Part shown: positions 36,344 through 48,154 of the stretch, piece after piece
Layout: every line of letters begins with the position of its first letter
Position numbering within the stretch: position 1 is the stretch's first letter
Assembly: GCA_021613535.1 (NCBI GenBank)
Contig: CP075492.1
Coordinates: forward strand, 4,340,001-4,404,000
Source of the DNA: Adineta vaga
Lineage: Eukaryota; Rotifera
Length of the DNA: 64,000 nucleotides
Direction of reading: 5' to 3'
Notes under the pieces: model-generated
What the model was told of the DNA's origin: nothing
Databases searched by the model: none
Seen by the model: only the letters and a program-made list of their open reading frames with translations
Program-made: the position numbers and the translations under genes

Positions 36344-38265
36344 ATGAGTAAGTTATTACAAGTAAAAATCGAATTATTAATAATGATAATTTAACAGCAA
36401 CAAAGACAAATGCTTCTCAAGCTTCGAATAGAAGTTCTCGTCGTCAATCAGTATCAAACAAAGAGAATGATGATGAAGGTTGTCCAATATGTTTTGAACC
36501 TTGGACTACTTCGGGAGCACATCGATTAGTTTCTACTTATTGTGGACATCTATTTGGAAAAATGTAAAATAATATATTCTCTCTTCATCCCATTAAAATA
36601 TTGTATTTAGATGTATTGAACGATGGCTTCGTACAACACCCAGTTGTCCTCAATGTCAATCAAGAGTAAGAAGAAGAGATCTACGTTGGATTTATTGTCG
36701 ATCAATTCAAGCTACTGACACAAGTGAAAGAGATAATGCTATAAAAGAACGTGATTTTGAAAGAAAAGAAAAGAGACAAATTGAGCATGAAAAAGCAGAA
36801 TTACAAATAGCATATGACACGCTCAAACAACATTGTCAACATCTACAAACAGAACATGATCGTCTATTAAAGTAATTTTTCTCAACAAAACTTTCTGAAT
36901 ATTTCCTATCTCTTTCAGATTAACTCAACAATTGAATACTATAAAAGAAATACCAAATGAATCTTCTCGATTATTCCTAGCAACTACAATTCCGCCAATT
37001 AACATACAATTAGAAGCAACTATCAAAATCCCCGAAGTACATACACATTTTTCTCTTCATATCAATTCATTTATTTTCCTAGGGGATGTGTCGTGTCCTT
37101 GCTTATGTTCCCTCACATGAATTCTTATTTCTAAGTAGTCAACCATCACCTAATAATCATACTTCAAATACTGATTATGGCATAAGAAAAGTATAAATTC
37201 AATATGAAAACAATTTGAATTCGATTTTTATATTAGATCAGTCTTATCGATGGAATTCGTTCATTAGAATATATTTCATTACATCATACAAAACCGATTC
37301 GTGATCTTCAAATATATGATAATCTTTTACTTTCTTGTGCATGGGATAAAACCCTTCGGATATTTAATTTCATACAAAATACAACAGTTTTTTTGTTAGT
37401 AAAATGTTTTTCTCATTAAACTTTCTATAATTATCTATTGACATAGATGTGAATGTGTATCACAAGTATGGAGTTGTGCATGGAATCTTGATGATCCAAA
37501 TCTAATCTATGCCGGATTGAATACAGGTCGTATACAAGTCTTTGATCGACGACAACTTCAACAAAACGAAACAGTTCTCTCATCAAGTATTGAAACATTA
37601 GATCTTTCCAATGCATCACCTATTCTTTGTCTTCAATATGTACAAAAACGTCATCCTTTCATGCAAGTGGATTACTTGTTGGTAGTAATAATAAAAGTGG
37701 ATTTTATGAATACATATCTAATTGTGAATATCATTTCCACGAATTACCTATTGATAGTAATCTTAGTTATTCTTCTCCGTATATTACATTTAAAAATCTT
37801 TTATTCTCTAGAAAATCTATCCAGTCTTCAGTATGATTCACAAACCAATCGTTTAATTGCATCATTTCGTCCACAATCGAATCCAACACGTCATGAATTA
37901 TATGAATTAATTACTACATCGAATCAATCCTTCAAGATATCTTTACAACTGATTCAAACATTTCCTGGTTCCAGCATCAATATAATCCTTTCACGATCGA
38001 AAATTCTTCACCAAAATTCTGAAACATACATTTTAGCATCCGATAATGGATCACATGGTGTATGTCATTATCTTTCATGACGAAAAATAAAGAAGTTTCT
38101 CTTCGAATCTTTATTCTTTAGATTGAATTATGGAATGTTCGACAAGCGGTCAAAACACCGTTGTATAAACTATCAGCTCAGTGTGATATTGTTGATTTAT
38201 GTTTAACACGTCAATATTTATGTTTATTAGCTGATAATCAGATTCGTTTGTATAAATGGACTTAA
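36344..38265 (+). CDS. RFWD3: RING and WD40 E3 ubiquitin ligase RFWD3
   Basis: RFWD3 ubiquitinates RPA at stalled forks and promotes interstrand crosslink repair. I choose ATG 36344 because a 4-nt first exon (ATG A) spliced from 36347 to 36398 gives the correct frame ([13 protein letters not shown]). The RING is C3HC4: [30 protein letters not shown] (about 36481-36660). A coiled coil follows (about 36700-36870, with [16 protein letters not shown]). The WD40-like part includes [44 protein letters not shown] (in pieces), [18 protein letters not shown] and a final IRLYKWT. SQPSP, VWSC and IYAGL are shared with vertebrate RFWD3. The N-terminus is much shorter than in vertebrates. Confidence 0.9.
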
Positions 38266-38722
38266 TTTATTTTCATATGTATAGCGATTTTCTTTATGTC
38301 AGATTAAAAGATTTTTTTCTATATACACAAGAAACTTGAATTCTTTCCCTATGGTTAAAGAAACGATTATGAATGAACTCTATCGAATGAAATAGTCGCA
38401 ATAGGTAAATATATACAGCCAAAAAAAGTAGAAAAGTTCTCTTTTTTTCGTGCGTCAATTTACACAATGTACAAGAGCGTTTTTTCTTTTCCTCTGTCGT
38501 GTTAGTCGCCATTGCTTTCAATTGTTAAGATAAATTTCAAAGTTCGTTGAAATAACATTTCTGTCGATGACTCATATGTTTACGTGGCTCGCCTTGTATT
38601 TTATGATATTCTCCCTTAATGATGAAATACTTTCATTCGGTTGCATTGTCGAAGATGGAAACTATTCAAACGAATTTCTCTTTTTTAGATTGAACTTCCA
38701 GAGTTAAATATATATATTCTAA
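38266..38722. other. Gap between RFWD3 and SKP1 (same strand)
   Basis: This 457-bp gap holds no coding feature. TTTTTTAG at 38691-38698 looks like a splice acceptor 24 nt before the SKP1 ATG. Confidence 0.4.
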
Positions 38723-39373
38723 ATGGCTGGAAATAAAATCAAATTACAATCAAATGATGGCGATACATTTGATGTCGATGTGGAAATTGCCAAACAATCT
38801 GCAACGATCAAAACTATGTTAGAAGGTAATTTCTATTTGGTTTGAATAATTATCTTTAGTATTGTAATTGTAATTAGATCTCGGTATGAGTGAAGAAGAT
38901 GATATTATTCCATTACCAAATGTTAATTCAGCGATTTTAAAAAAAGTAAAATGAATGAAATAGATGAATCTGGAATTAAATTATTTGTTTAGGTTATTCA
39001 ATGGGCAACATATCATAAAGATGATCCACCTCCACCAGAAGATGATGAAAATCGCGAAAAAAATCTTGCCGATATTTCATCTTGGGATCAAGATTTTCTT
39101 AAAGTTGATCAAGGCACACTTTTTGAATTGATTTTGGCTGCAAATTATCTAGATATCAAAGGTTTACTTGATGTTACATGTAAAACAGTTGCAAATATGA
39201 TCAAAGGTAAAACACCCGAAGAAATTCGTCGTACATTTAATATTAAAAATGATTTTACACCACAAGAGGTTCGTTTAATATCTAACTTAAATTCATTAAT
39301 TTCGAAAAATTTTTTTCTTCATTTTCAGGAAGAACAAATCAAAAAAGAAAACGAATGGTGTGAAGAAAAATAA
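38723..39373 (+). CDS. SKP1: SKP1, SCF ubiquitin-ligase adaptor
   Basis: SKP1 links F-box proteins to CUL1 in SCF ubiquitin ligases. Four exons encode [20 protein letters not shown], an [15 protein letters not shown] segment, [17 protein letters not shown], an acidic loop ([12 protein letters not shown]), [21 protein letters not shown] and the C-terminal F-box-binding region through [31 protein letters not shown]. Length and every block agree with animal SKP1. It follows RFWD3 on the same strand; both act in ubiquitination, but that may be coincidence. Confidence 0.96.
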
Positions 39374-39637
39374 TTTCATAAATGTCGTATATTCTCACAT
39401 TTTTCTTTCTGTTCATACTTACATATCGATTTGTCTCTTAATTAAATAAACTGTGCTAAACTTTGTGATAATCATTCATTTGAACATATGATTTTATTAT
39501 TCTAACCTTCAACATCTTCTCGGATATAAAGGCATTTCCTAACCATCTGTATCTGACACCTGTCAACGAGAGTAGTTTCATACTGACATTTCTACAAATG
39601 TTTCAATTGATTATCTGAACAAATCTATGATTATCTA

Positions 39638-41976
39638 TTAATAATAAACAGCTTTTGTTACATACTTTTGAATCTCATTCAAAAATCGAAGATAAATAAA
39701 AAGTGTCAATGGTTGTACATGATTATCCGTCGAGAGAATTTCTGTTTTCAATGTATGAAACATCGATTCACGGTTTTGTCTACACATTGTAAACAAATCA
39801 TTTAAAAGACATCCATTCATGTCTGATATCACTGGTAATAAACAATCAAATTGATTTTCTTTTACAAAGTCATTTATATCTTTATTTGTCCATTGTTCAA
39901 GTGTCGACGGATATTCACTAAACAAACGAGAAACAAAAGTGTCTTAAAAGAAGCAACTGAATTGATACTTACAATTTCGTTCGAGACAATGGTATTTCTT
40001 TCTTTATTTGATTAAACTCACTTGTTAATGTTTTATAAGCTAAGTCAAAATCTAAAAGAACGAAATCGATATAACTTTTTCGATGAACTATATCCGTTAA
40101 CCATCTATTTGAATGAGCATTTAATGCTAAAATCAATGGAATAATTTCACATTGACGTTCCCATGCATATGTTGCTTCACATCGACAATATAAATTTTGT
40201 TTATATTCATCTGAGATACAAATCAGAGTATAATGTGATTGATCAATAGCATCAGCTTTTGTAATCATTGTTGTTCCAAATGTTTCATCACGATCGATCC
40301 ATACACGAAAATCATCTTTTATTAATTGATCATAGATTCGATAAGTTAATTCTTTATCAGAATGAGAATATGAAATCATAATATCATATTTGTAATCATT
40401 CTCCATTGATTTTCTTGTACAAAGTCGTTTTTCTTGACTTTCAAGTCTCCAAAGAAGACTATCAACTGTTCGAGAAACACTTTGATGTGATGATGATGAT
40501 GATAATGGTTTTAAATCAGTAATATGTTGTTTTAATTGTCGATGAGCATCATCATTGAAAGTTAAAGCAAGAAGAATTTCTAAAGCTGGTTGTTGTGCTT
40601 GAAGAGGCTTGAATTTTGTATCTGTTGCACAACGAAGAAGTAATAAAATACCATTTTGTTTGATTAATTCATCCTTGATTTGATCAAATTGAATTAAATC
40701 TATGAAAAAAGAAAAATTGAAAGAATTTTAATTTTCTGAGAAAATCTCTACGTTTAAGACAACGAAGTAAATTGTAAAATTTTAACATTTGATTTTGATC
40801 ATCGATAACTTTAGTAAGAAATTTAATGAAAAGATTGGCAATAGTCATTGAATTCGAAGTATTCTTTACATCTTGATCAGTAACTATTATTGAAAGTATT
40901 CGAAATGCATTTAATTGTATTTCATCATTTTCAATATCTGCTAATTTTAAAATTAATGATGTCATATGTTTACTTTTAATGTATTTTGCTAATTGATTCG
41001 ATAATGTCATTGTATAAAGATTAGGTGTTATTGTGCCCATTAATGATAGAGCTAGTTTATTATTAATTAAATTATCTGTTTGAAGAATGGATTGAAGAAT
41101 ATTAAAAAATGATTCAATTAATTGACAATAATCTTCGAATGTATCTTTTTCAAGATTAATATATCGATTTAATTGTATACTAAGTGTAAGAATAAAACAT
41201 AATTGACGTAAAATAACAGTTGTACGAAGATTCCATAGACGAAATGATGATGATTGCTGAATTAACCATTGTGAAAATGGTCGAAGAAGTGATTGACGAA
41301 TATGAAGTAAACTTTGTTTATGTTGTTGATCAGTTGGATGTGAATAGATATAATCTGTACATGTATGTAGGAGAAATTTCTGACCAGGATCATCATTATC
41401 ATGTGTTGTGGAATGAATAAACATTTCAATAAATGACGGTGAACAAATACATTTAACAATATTATCAAATAATTTTATTAAATATGTATCGGTTTTATTA
41501 TCGGATCGATGTCTTTCTAAACGTTGTATGGCGCGAAAGATATTATCAAGAGATTTTATTTGAGGATCTTGTAAATATTTTCCCGTGGAAGCGATTTCTT
41601 CTAAACAAATACTTAATTCAGTGAGTAGTGAGTTATGAAAGATTAAATCTTTTAAAGTAGAAAGATTGCTTTCCGATATATGATTTGACATTTTAATGAA
41701 TAAATTTGGTATTGTTTCGAAAATAAAAGACGATTCATCATCATTTGATTGTGTACCAAGACGCCAATGACGTAAAAGTTTTAAATACCAATCACGTAAT
41801 GAAGAAAATAAAGGATGATGAATTAAATTCGATTCGTATAGAAGTTTTTCATTTGAATGAGATATTGATTGTAGAAATTCTTTGAATGAAGAAAGATTCG
41901 AGAATGATTGATTATTTTCATCATATTGTATCATAATTGTATCAAAAGATTGTTTTAATTGTTCGAAAGATTCCAT
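39638..41976 (-). CDS. Helical-repeat / TIR / SAM-like protein (SARM1-like arrangement)
   Basis: Three exons (41976-40752, 40699-39973, 39917-39638) join in frame to 743 residues. Residues 1 to about 490 are helical and look ARM/HEAT-like. A TIR domain starts near 511 (YDIMISYSHSDKE) and includes FRVWIDRDE and YCRCEATYAW. The glutamate of RCEAT (about residue 583) corresponds to the catalytic Glu of NAD-cleaving TIR domains such as SARM1, so activity is plausible. After the TIR comes a segment (LEQWTNKDINDFVKENQ, GCLLNDLFTM) that resembles a SAM domain. SARM1 is ordered ARM-SAM-SAM-TIR, so this is a related but rearranged set. A role in NAD depletion, cell death or innate immunity is inference. 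Confidence 0.83.
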
Positions 41977-42540
41977 TGATATCGATATAGTCGTTATGAT
42001 TATTCGGTATTTGAAAATGGTAATGAATAGAATGAAAAATACCTCAAGTAAAAATAATACAAATGAAGAAAAAGAAAAGAAAAAGAAAACGTTGAATTTG
42101 TGGTTAGATAAACACTCGCATAGGTAAACATACGAGTTTGTTTTTGAAAGAACATAGGCAAAATCAATTGCTCGAACGAACTGATTTTCTTTCTAACAAT
42201 GAAAGTTTACATTATTTAAAACTTTAATTTGAGAGCCACATTTCCATGTTATTTTATACGACCTACGACAACAGATATCAATCGTTGTTATCTATATAAA
42301 AGTAATGATTTAATAAGAAGAAAAACACAACCAACAATAATCACAACGAAGCATGTACATAATAGAGAAAACCACTAAATACTCATTTTCATTTCGTTTT
42401 GTTACAATCGGTTGGGCACCTATGGACGGCTGATCGACAAGGCAAACACTCATTCTTCACAAAACAAAAACTTGAAATACTGTACAAAAAAAAAGTCAAA
42501 CTGTATAGAATGTATAACGAACTATACTCTCATATCAATG
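41977..42540. other. Intergenic region, Death-domain gene to TIR gene
   Basis: The gap of 564 bp lies between two minus-strand genes. It carries the TIR gene promoter and the 3' end of the Death-domain gene. An A/G-rich stretch is at about 42060-42085. I see no gene. Confidence 0.4.
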
Positions 42541-43825
42541 TTATTCATGACAATTCGATATTTTTCTAATTTCTTCATGAATTTTAATAATGATATCCAA
42601 TGAAAGTTTTAATTGTGTTATTAGATAACGAATAGTTGCTTGTTGAGGATTTCGTATATGCCATTCTCGTAATAATTGATAAGTACATTCATGATTTCCA
42701 TCTGAGATAAAATATTTTTGATGAATATCAAGCAAATCCACTTCAGAGAAACAAGATGCCAATTCACGGCCAATAAATTTCCATTGACAACGAAGAGGTT
42801 CCGCAAGACGATGAATAAGTTTCATATCATTTAATTGCAACTAGAAATATAAAATTCAATCAAACAAACATAAGAAAAAAGAAGAAGAAGAAATCTTACA
42901 TTGCATTGATCACTAATTATTAAACGAGATTCATCAGATGAAAGTACACAACCACAATTTTGGATGTGATCATTTTCCTAAAAAAAGTATAAATGATTTA
43001 TTTCAACTTTACTAAACAAATAGATCGAATATCTTACTCGATGAAATGAAGTTGAGATGATTTTATGTTCTTTTGATAAACTAAGATTGAGTTCAAATAT
43101 AGGTGATTCATTACTGTACGATCCATTAGATGGATCTAATGATTCAATAAATAATTTGCCAATAATACCTGGACCTATTTGATTATTCTGATAAAAAAAA
43201 TATCAAAATCAAATTAACTTTTCTTTCTTATTCTATATCAATACATACTTTTAATTTCAATGCAAATTGTTTATCAAAACTATTATTACAATATTCTTTA
43301 TTTATTGTTTCTAATTTAATCAACAATGGATCTTCATGTACATCATTGTCAGCAGTAAATAATGATGAAACTAGACGAACTCGTAGTACTCCTAAAAGGA
43401 ACAAAATCCTATAAATAGATTTTTCTATCGAATAAAAACATTCTACCTGGTTTAAGTCGTTTTCCTATTCGACTTTTAGCTAATAAAATTGATTGATTAT
43501 CATCAATAATATCATTTGTAGATTTGACAATAACATCAAGAGTACATTTAGATGTTGTTGGATATAGTTTTAAATAAACTTGACAAAAATATTCTTTGAT
43601 CAACTTTTTCTTTTGTATTATTGACCATTGTTGAAATTCATGTTCAGGATAAGTTCGTAAATGTTTTTTTTTCTTTCTTGAAGATAAATCGTCGTCGTCT
43701 TCTTCATCATCAAGATAAAATCGTTTTAAACTTTGATGATATATTGCCATAATAATCAAGACAAACGAAGTACATACCAACAAATCTGAAATAAAAATAA
43801 AAAAATAATTCAAGTACTTTATCAT
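42541..43825 (-). CDS. Membrane-anchored Death-domain protein
   Basis: Five exons. The N-terminus (MIKYLNYFFIFISDLLVCTSFVLIIMAIY, shown in parts) is one hydrophobic segment, either signal anchor or TM helix. An acidic/basic linker (DDEEDDDD, RKKKKH) follows. The middle (about 42900-43600) has alternating beta-like sequence (CTLDVIVKSTND, LRVRLVSSLF, GIIGKLFIESLD) and is not assigned. The C-terminal 85 or so residues fit a Death domain: MKLIHRLAEPLRCQWKFIGR, then SEVDLLDIHQKYF, ECTYQLLREWHIRNPQQAT and IRYLITQLKLS. Death domains assemble signalling complexes in apoptosis and innate immunity; the partner is unknown. A partial decayed copy lies at 46002-46240. UNC5-like or receptor-like proteins are alternatives, but I see no ectodomain. 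Confidence 0.72.
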
Positions 43826-45297
43826 GATGACAAGATGCCACTTATGTCTTATCTTTACCTATTCTTATGATTTTCTTCGAGGATATATGTTTATCTTCGT
43901 TCTTTTTCTTTTATGATGACGTGATTATAACTATTTAGAATAAAAGAATGTCTTTTTCAAATTATATCAATCTCTAATGATTTTCTGATATGTATAGTGA
44001 ATTCGAAACTCATATGTTACACATCAATCATCGACATGAAAATGCTGTTGATAGTTTGAAAGGAATGTAATGTAAGATGATGAAGTTTTTTTTTCTTCTT
44101 TTGTGTTCGATTGTTAAAGGCATAGGTAACCAGTTTATCTTTGACAACAACTATTCTCATTTATGTGCACATGTGTATGCGAATTCTTTTCTTTTTTGCT
44201 ACTTAGCAACATGTCAGAGAGAAAAAAAGCAGAAAAGAAAAGAATCAAATCTAACTTCATGAAATTGACTGAACTGAACAGTAAATCTATCGCAAATAGA
44301 ACTCGCTTACTTGAACAAATCTAACTCTCTTATTGATTTAGTGGAATGCCGTATAAATATGAATAATGATGATTTATTTCCTGTCAGACTATGAGCATAC
44401 TTTTTCTCTGATATCTTTACTATACTTCGTATTACACGTTCAAGAGAGTGGAAAGAAAATTGAATGTCTATATCTCTACTCGGTACCTTTTTCTCTCTCT
44501 TTGTATGTTTTCCATGATAATCATCATCCTCTTCAAATCTCTTTCTTCTCGTGCTTTTCTCTTGTTAATGCTAAAGGGTTCAACTTTTAACTTTTTTTCT
44601 CTCTCTTCATCTATGTTCGATGAAAAAGCGACAATGCAAAGAACAAAGAAAACCGGAATACACATAAACGTGCGCAAGTTAAAGGAAAAGAAAAATGCTA
44701 GACAATATGATGAGATAAAGACGTCATAGTTTACGCTCGAACAGTTCATTTCTTTTCTTCCGTTAGAAGAATTTTGCTTTTCATTTTCTTTGCTCTATGT
44801 CGTTCTTTCTTTTTAATATAAAAATAATTGCGCTTTACTAAGCGTTATTGAAAGAAAAAGAATAGAATAGAAAGAGAGAAAAAAAAGGAAAGTGTGACTA
44901 CATGGACAGGAAACGTAAGTGACCTTTCAATTGTGAATTCTAATAAAGTGTACATGGATGTTTGCTAAAGGAAAGTGTTTAAAAGAACTAAGCGATTGTT
45001 CACAAGTGAAACTATGTCAAAATTACTAATTGAAATTCAATAGAATTATCATGTCAATCATACTATGAAACTATTAGAGATATTTTCAGAGATTCAAAAC
45101 AGACATGAAGAATCTTTTCCTAAAATAAACAATACCTCCTACTCAATGCACGTTGCCGCCCTCGCTTGCGTTTTTCATGACTATTTTTTAGGCATACAGA
45201 GCATACATGTTGGCAAATTGATTTGGTTTCCTACGGAGACAGTGTCCAGTATAGCGCAGTTACCAACGTTATATTGTTTGATATTCCATCTAAACGT
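43826..45297. other. Intergenic region upstream of the Death-domain gene
   Basis: Nearly 1.5 kb without a supported gene. It contains pyrimidine-rich and purine-rich patches (about 44470-44610 and 44850-44895). Short frames at 44077-44749 overlap on both strands and have simple composition, so I reject them. Confidence 0.4.
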
Positions 45298-45760
45298 TTA
45301 ATGTTGAGTATAATTCGATAGCAACTGGTAGGGAAGTTGTTCAAAGTACTTTTGTAATGGTCCCGCTTTCACATCCATATGATAGAACTGAAACATATGA
45401 CGCTTTAAATATGTTGGTTTCCAGATGTTCTTCGTTTTCAAAAAAGCTTTCCAAGCTAGTTGTTTTCGCTTCTTGACATTTGCGATACTTGAGAGCATCA
45501 TTGAACCAAGGTTGCTGGTTGTCGATCTGATTGTCGTAGGTTGGTTATGAAACTGTGTTCACCTTTCTCGTTTGTATGTTTTAGTTCTACATTTTTTTTC
45601 ATAACATAGTCTATTACTACAATAAAAAGAAAAGAAGCTAATGTATCACCTTGTAAAACACCAGTTGTCACGTAGAATTCTTCCGATATATGCCCATCGA
45701 GAACAATAACGCTGCGAGAATTATAATAGATAGCTTGAATCATTTTTTATCTACGGTGCC
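45298..45760 (-). pseudogene. LINE-type reverse transcriptase fragment
   Basis: The translation contains non-LTR retrotransposon RT blocks: MIQAIYYNSRSVIVLDG, then TGVLQGDTLASFLFIVVIDY (RT block just before the active site) and RQSDRQPATL. It then jumps to AWKAFLKTKNIWK, which belongs to the region after the active site. The YADD catalytic box that should lie between is missing, and frame breaks separate the pieces. It is therefore a dead, internally deleted relic. Its orientation is the same as the flanking Death-domain and RBR genes. Confidence 0.82.
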
Positions 45761-46001
45761 TTCTAGAAGTCTTCGCAGAACATGTATCTGGTCGAAACAG
45801 CTCCTTCTCTCATGAAAGAAATATCACATTCAATGAAGAAGTAACACTAAACATCAAATTATCTTCACATTACGGTAATGAAAAGGTGTTATAGTGTTTA
45901 GACAAGATATTCACAAATAGGAGTAGCACTTTATATTTATTTTATTAGTAAATAAGTAACTACTTTAAATAACTTAAAAGTAAAGTAAAGGTATCACCCT
46001 T

Positions 46002-46240
46002 ATTTTATGTTCTGATGATAAACTAATATTGAGTTCAAAGATCGGTGACTCATTGCTGTATAATCCATTCGATGGATCTAATGATTTAAGATATAATTTA
46101 CCAATAATACTTAGACAAATTCGATTATTCCACTAAAATACATGAATATCAGCAAATTGTTTATCTAAACTGCGTTATTAGAATATTCTATAGTAATTTT
46201 TTTCGGTTCTATCAAAGATGAATCTTTCCAAAAAATAGAA
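46002..46240 (-). pseudogene. Decayed partial copy of the Death-domain gene
   Basis: The stretch 46002-46135 aligns by eye with 43063-43194 of the Death-domain gene. Shared blocks include GTTCAAA.AT.GGTGA.TCATT, GATGGATCTAATGATT and CCAATAATAC. The following 46150-46235 resembles the next exon (AAATTGTTTATC.AAACT). Substitutions and small deletions break the frame, and the intervening intron is shortened. Neither the Death-domain exon nor the first exon is present. It sits about 240 bp from the LINE relic. Confidence 0.75.
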
Positions 46241-46417
46241 ACTTTCCTCCAATGCGTGTTGACGCACAAGGAAATGCTTTGCACTACTGATTCAAAATAT
46301 CAACAATTATATTGTATAAAAAATATCGTATAAAAAAACAAATATGAAAAACAGAAGCATTGAAATACAATTCCTGATTGCTCAAAAACAAATGCGCAAA
46401 AACATATGTGATGAATG

Positions 46418-47345
46418 TCAAAATAGATCTATAATACGTTTAAAGATACTACGTGTTTCTGTTGTTGGATAATGTACACATGTACGACGATGAAGATAAG
46501 CACCATGCCGTTTAATACCTGCGTATGAAACCAAACATTGCCAACAGAATTCATATTTACATTTAAAGCAAGTCATATGATCACAACCTTCATTTTTTTC
46601 AATATGTGCATGACATTTTGGACATGCTTTAGTATTTCCATCGATCCAACGTTCACTAGCATGTTGTTGACCACTATTACGAGGCATTTCATATTCTTCA
46701 CAAGTCATTCCATCATGCCATGGACATCGATGTTTGAAACAAGTTAATTTTTGACAATTATTACATTGAACCGAAGTATTCATTGTTGCACCTTCATTCA
46801 ATTGACCTGATCCACAACCATGAGCACACCAAAGAAATTCTGGATGTTGTTCAAGTGATCGATCAAGATTCAATTTTTCAAAACGTTCATAGAGTGTCGT
46901 GTCATCTTTGCTTACAAGTATCTGTTTGATCGTAGCATGCGGTAAAGGAGCAGAACATTCCGGACATTGAATATCTATGTCAAGATTCCAAGTATGGCGT
47001 ACATACTCATACATACAACTATCACATATTGTTCGACTTTGATGTGAACAATTCATAGTAGGATACAGCTCAAATTCTCGTATTGGTTTTGATTCCAAAC
47101 AAACAGCACATGATTGATCGGATAAAATCGTAGTTTTGTTTGACCTATGTATGAAAACGAAAGAATTAATTTATTGATAATATTAGAAAAACTTACGTCA
47201 GTGTTTCACAAGGAATGGAAAGTTCAATTGTACTTTCAATTTTTTTGAATATATTTGGTATTGATGGTAATTGTGTGAGAGACATGAGAAAATTATTGAT
47301 ATTTTCCATTAGATAGGCAGTTGTATTTAAACTATTTTGCATCAT
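46418..47345 (-). CDS. RBR (RING-IBR-RING) E3 ubiquitin ligase
   Basis: Two exons (47345-47197 and 47144-46418) give 291 residues. The first has a helical leader beginning MMQNSLNTTAYLMENI. RING1 starts CAVCLESK and continues NCSHQSRTICDSCMYEY to CPEC. The IBR has FLWCAHGCGSGQ, VQCNNCQKLTCFKHRCPWH and MTCEEY. RING2 reads KACPKCHAHIEKNEGCDHMTC, then CKYEFCWQCL. The Cys of GCDHMTC takes the place of the catalytic cysteine that forms the ubiquitin thioester in RBR ligases. The protein is short and has no UBL, ankyrin or Ariadne domain, so the subfamily is open and the substrate unknown. Confidence 0.88.
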
Positions 47346-48154
47346 TTTTATACATGCGTCATTTTTTCTTTCCTCTCTCTTCTGCACATATTTTTCCTTT
47401 CGTTACGTCAAAAACAAAATATTCGTCAGAATGATTCAGTGTCACTCAGATTGTGCCACATCGTCGTAGAAGTGGAACAATAATTTTCAGGCAATCATAT
47501 TGATCGAATTACTCATTCGTATCATCACCATAGAAATAAAAACAGATCATATTCATTTACAAAATTCGCCTTGGAAATGGAAGATATTCTGTCATTTCAC
47601 TTGTTTTCATTGCACTCAAAGTTTTGAGTACTGAAAAATAGAAAATTCTTGATTATTTACTATAAAACCAACTCAGAAGAAATTCGTTCGTATCAAATTG
47701 TTTAAAGTTCGACAGTTTCTAATCTTATCAGTTTGACTCATCATTAATGACTAATATGAAGAAAAATCTGTTTTTTTCATCTGTTCACATTTTAAAACGA
47801 ATACATTTTTGTGTAATAGAATCGTTCTGTTCAATCAACTGAATAAAAAAATTCTGTATACGATTTCATTAATCACTTTGATCGACAATTTTTACCATGC
47901 ATTAAAAACGCAGATATATCTTTAAAAGGATGGAGCCAATCCATAAAGTTCCAATTGAAATAAGTTTCATCAAATTCGATATCGATGAAAATTACATTGA
48001 ATTATTTCTGCAAAATTATCACATTCTATGTTTATTCTCAATTATTGGAAAAGACAGTTTTTTGTTTCAAAACATGATAATACATCATTTGAAAGACAGA
48101 GAAAACAAAATGCATGATGAATGAAATTACTTGAAAGACAAAGAATTAAAACAA
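47346..48154. other. Intergenic region, RBR gene to VAMP gene
   Basis: No gene is supported in these 800 bp. A 64-codon plus-strand frame at 47930-48124 has no domain and no splice partner and is probably chance. The left end contains the RBR promoter. Confidence 0.4.

Noticed and set aside
44366-44749. Overlapping short frames on both strands
   Set aside because: Simple composition, mutually overlapping and without recognisable domains.
47930-48124. A 64-codon plus-strand frame
   Set aside because: No recognisable feature and no neighbouring exon.
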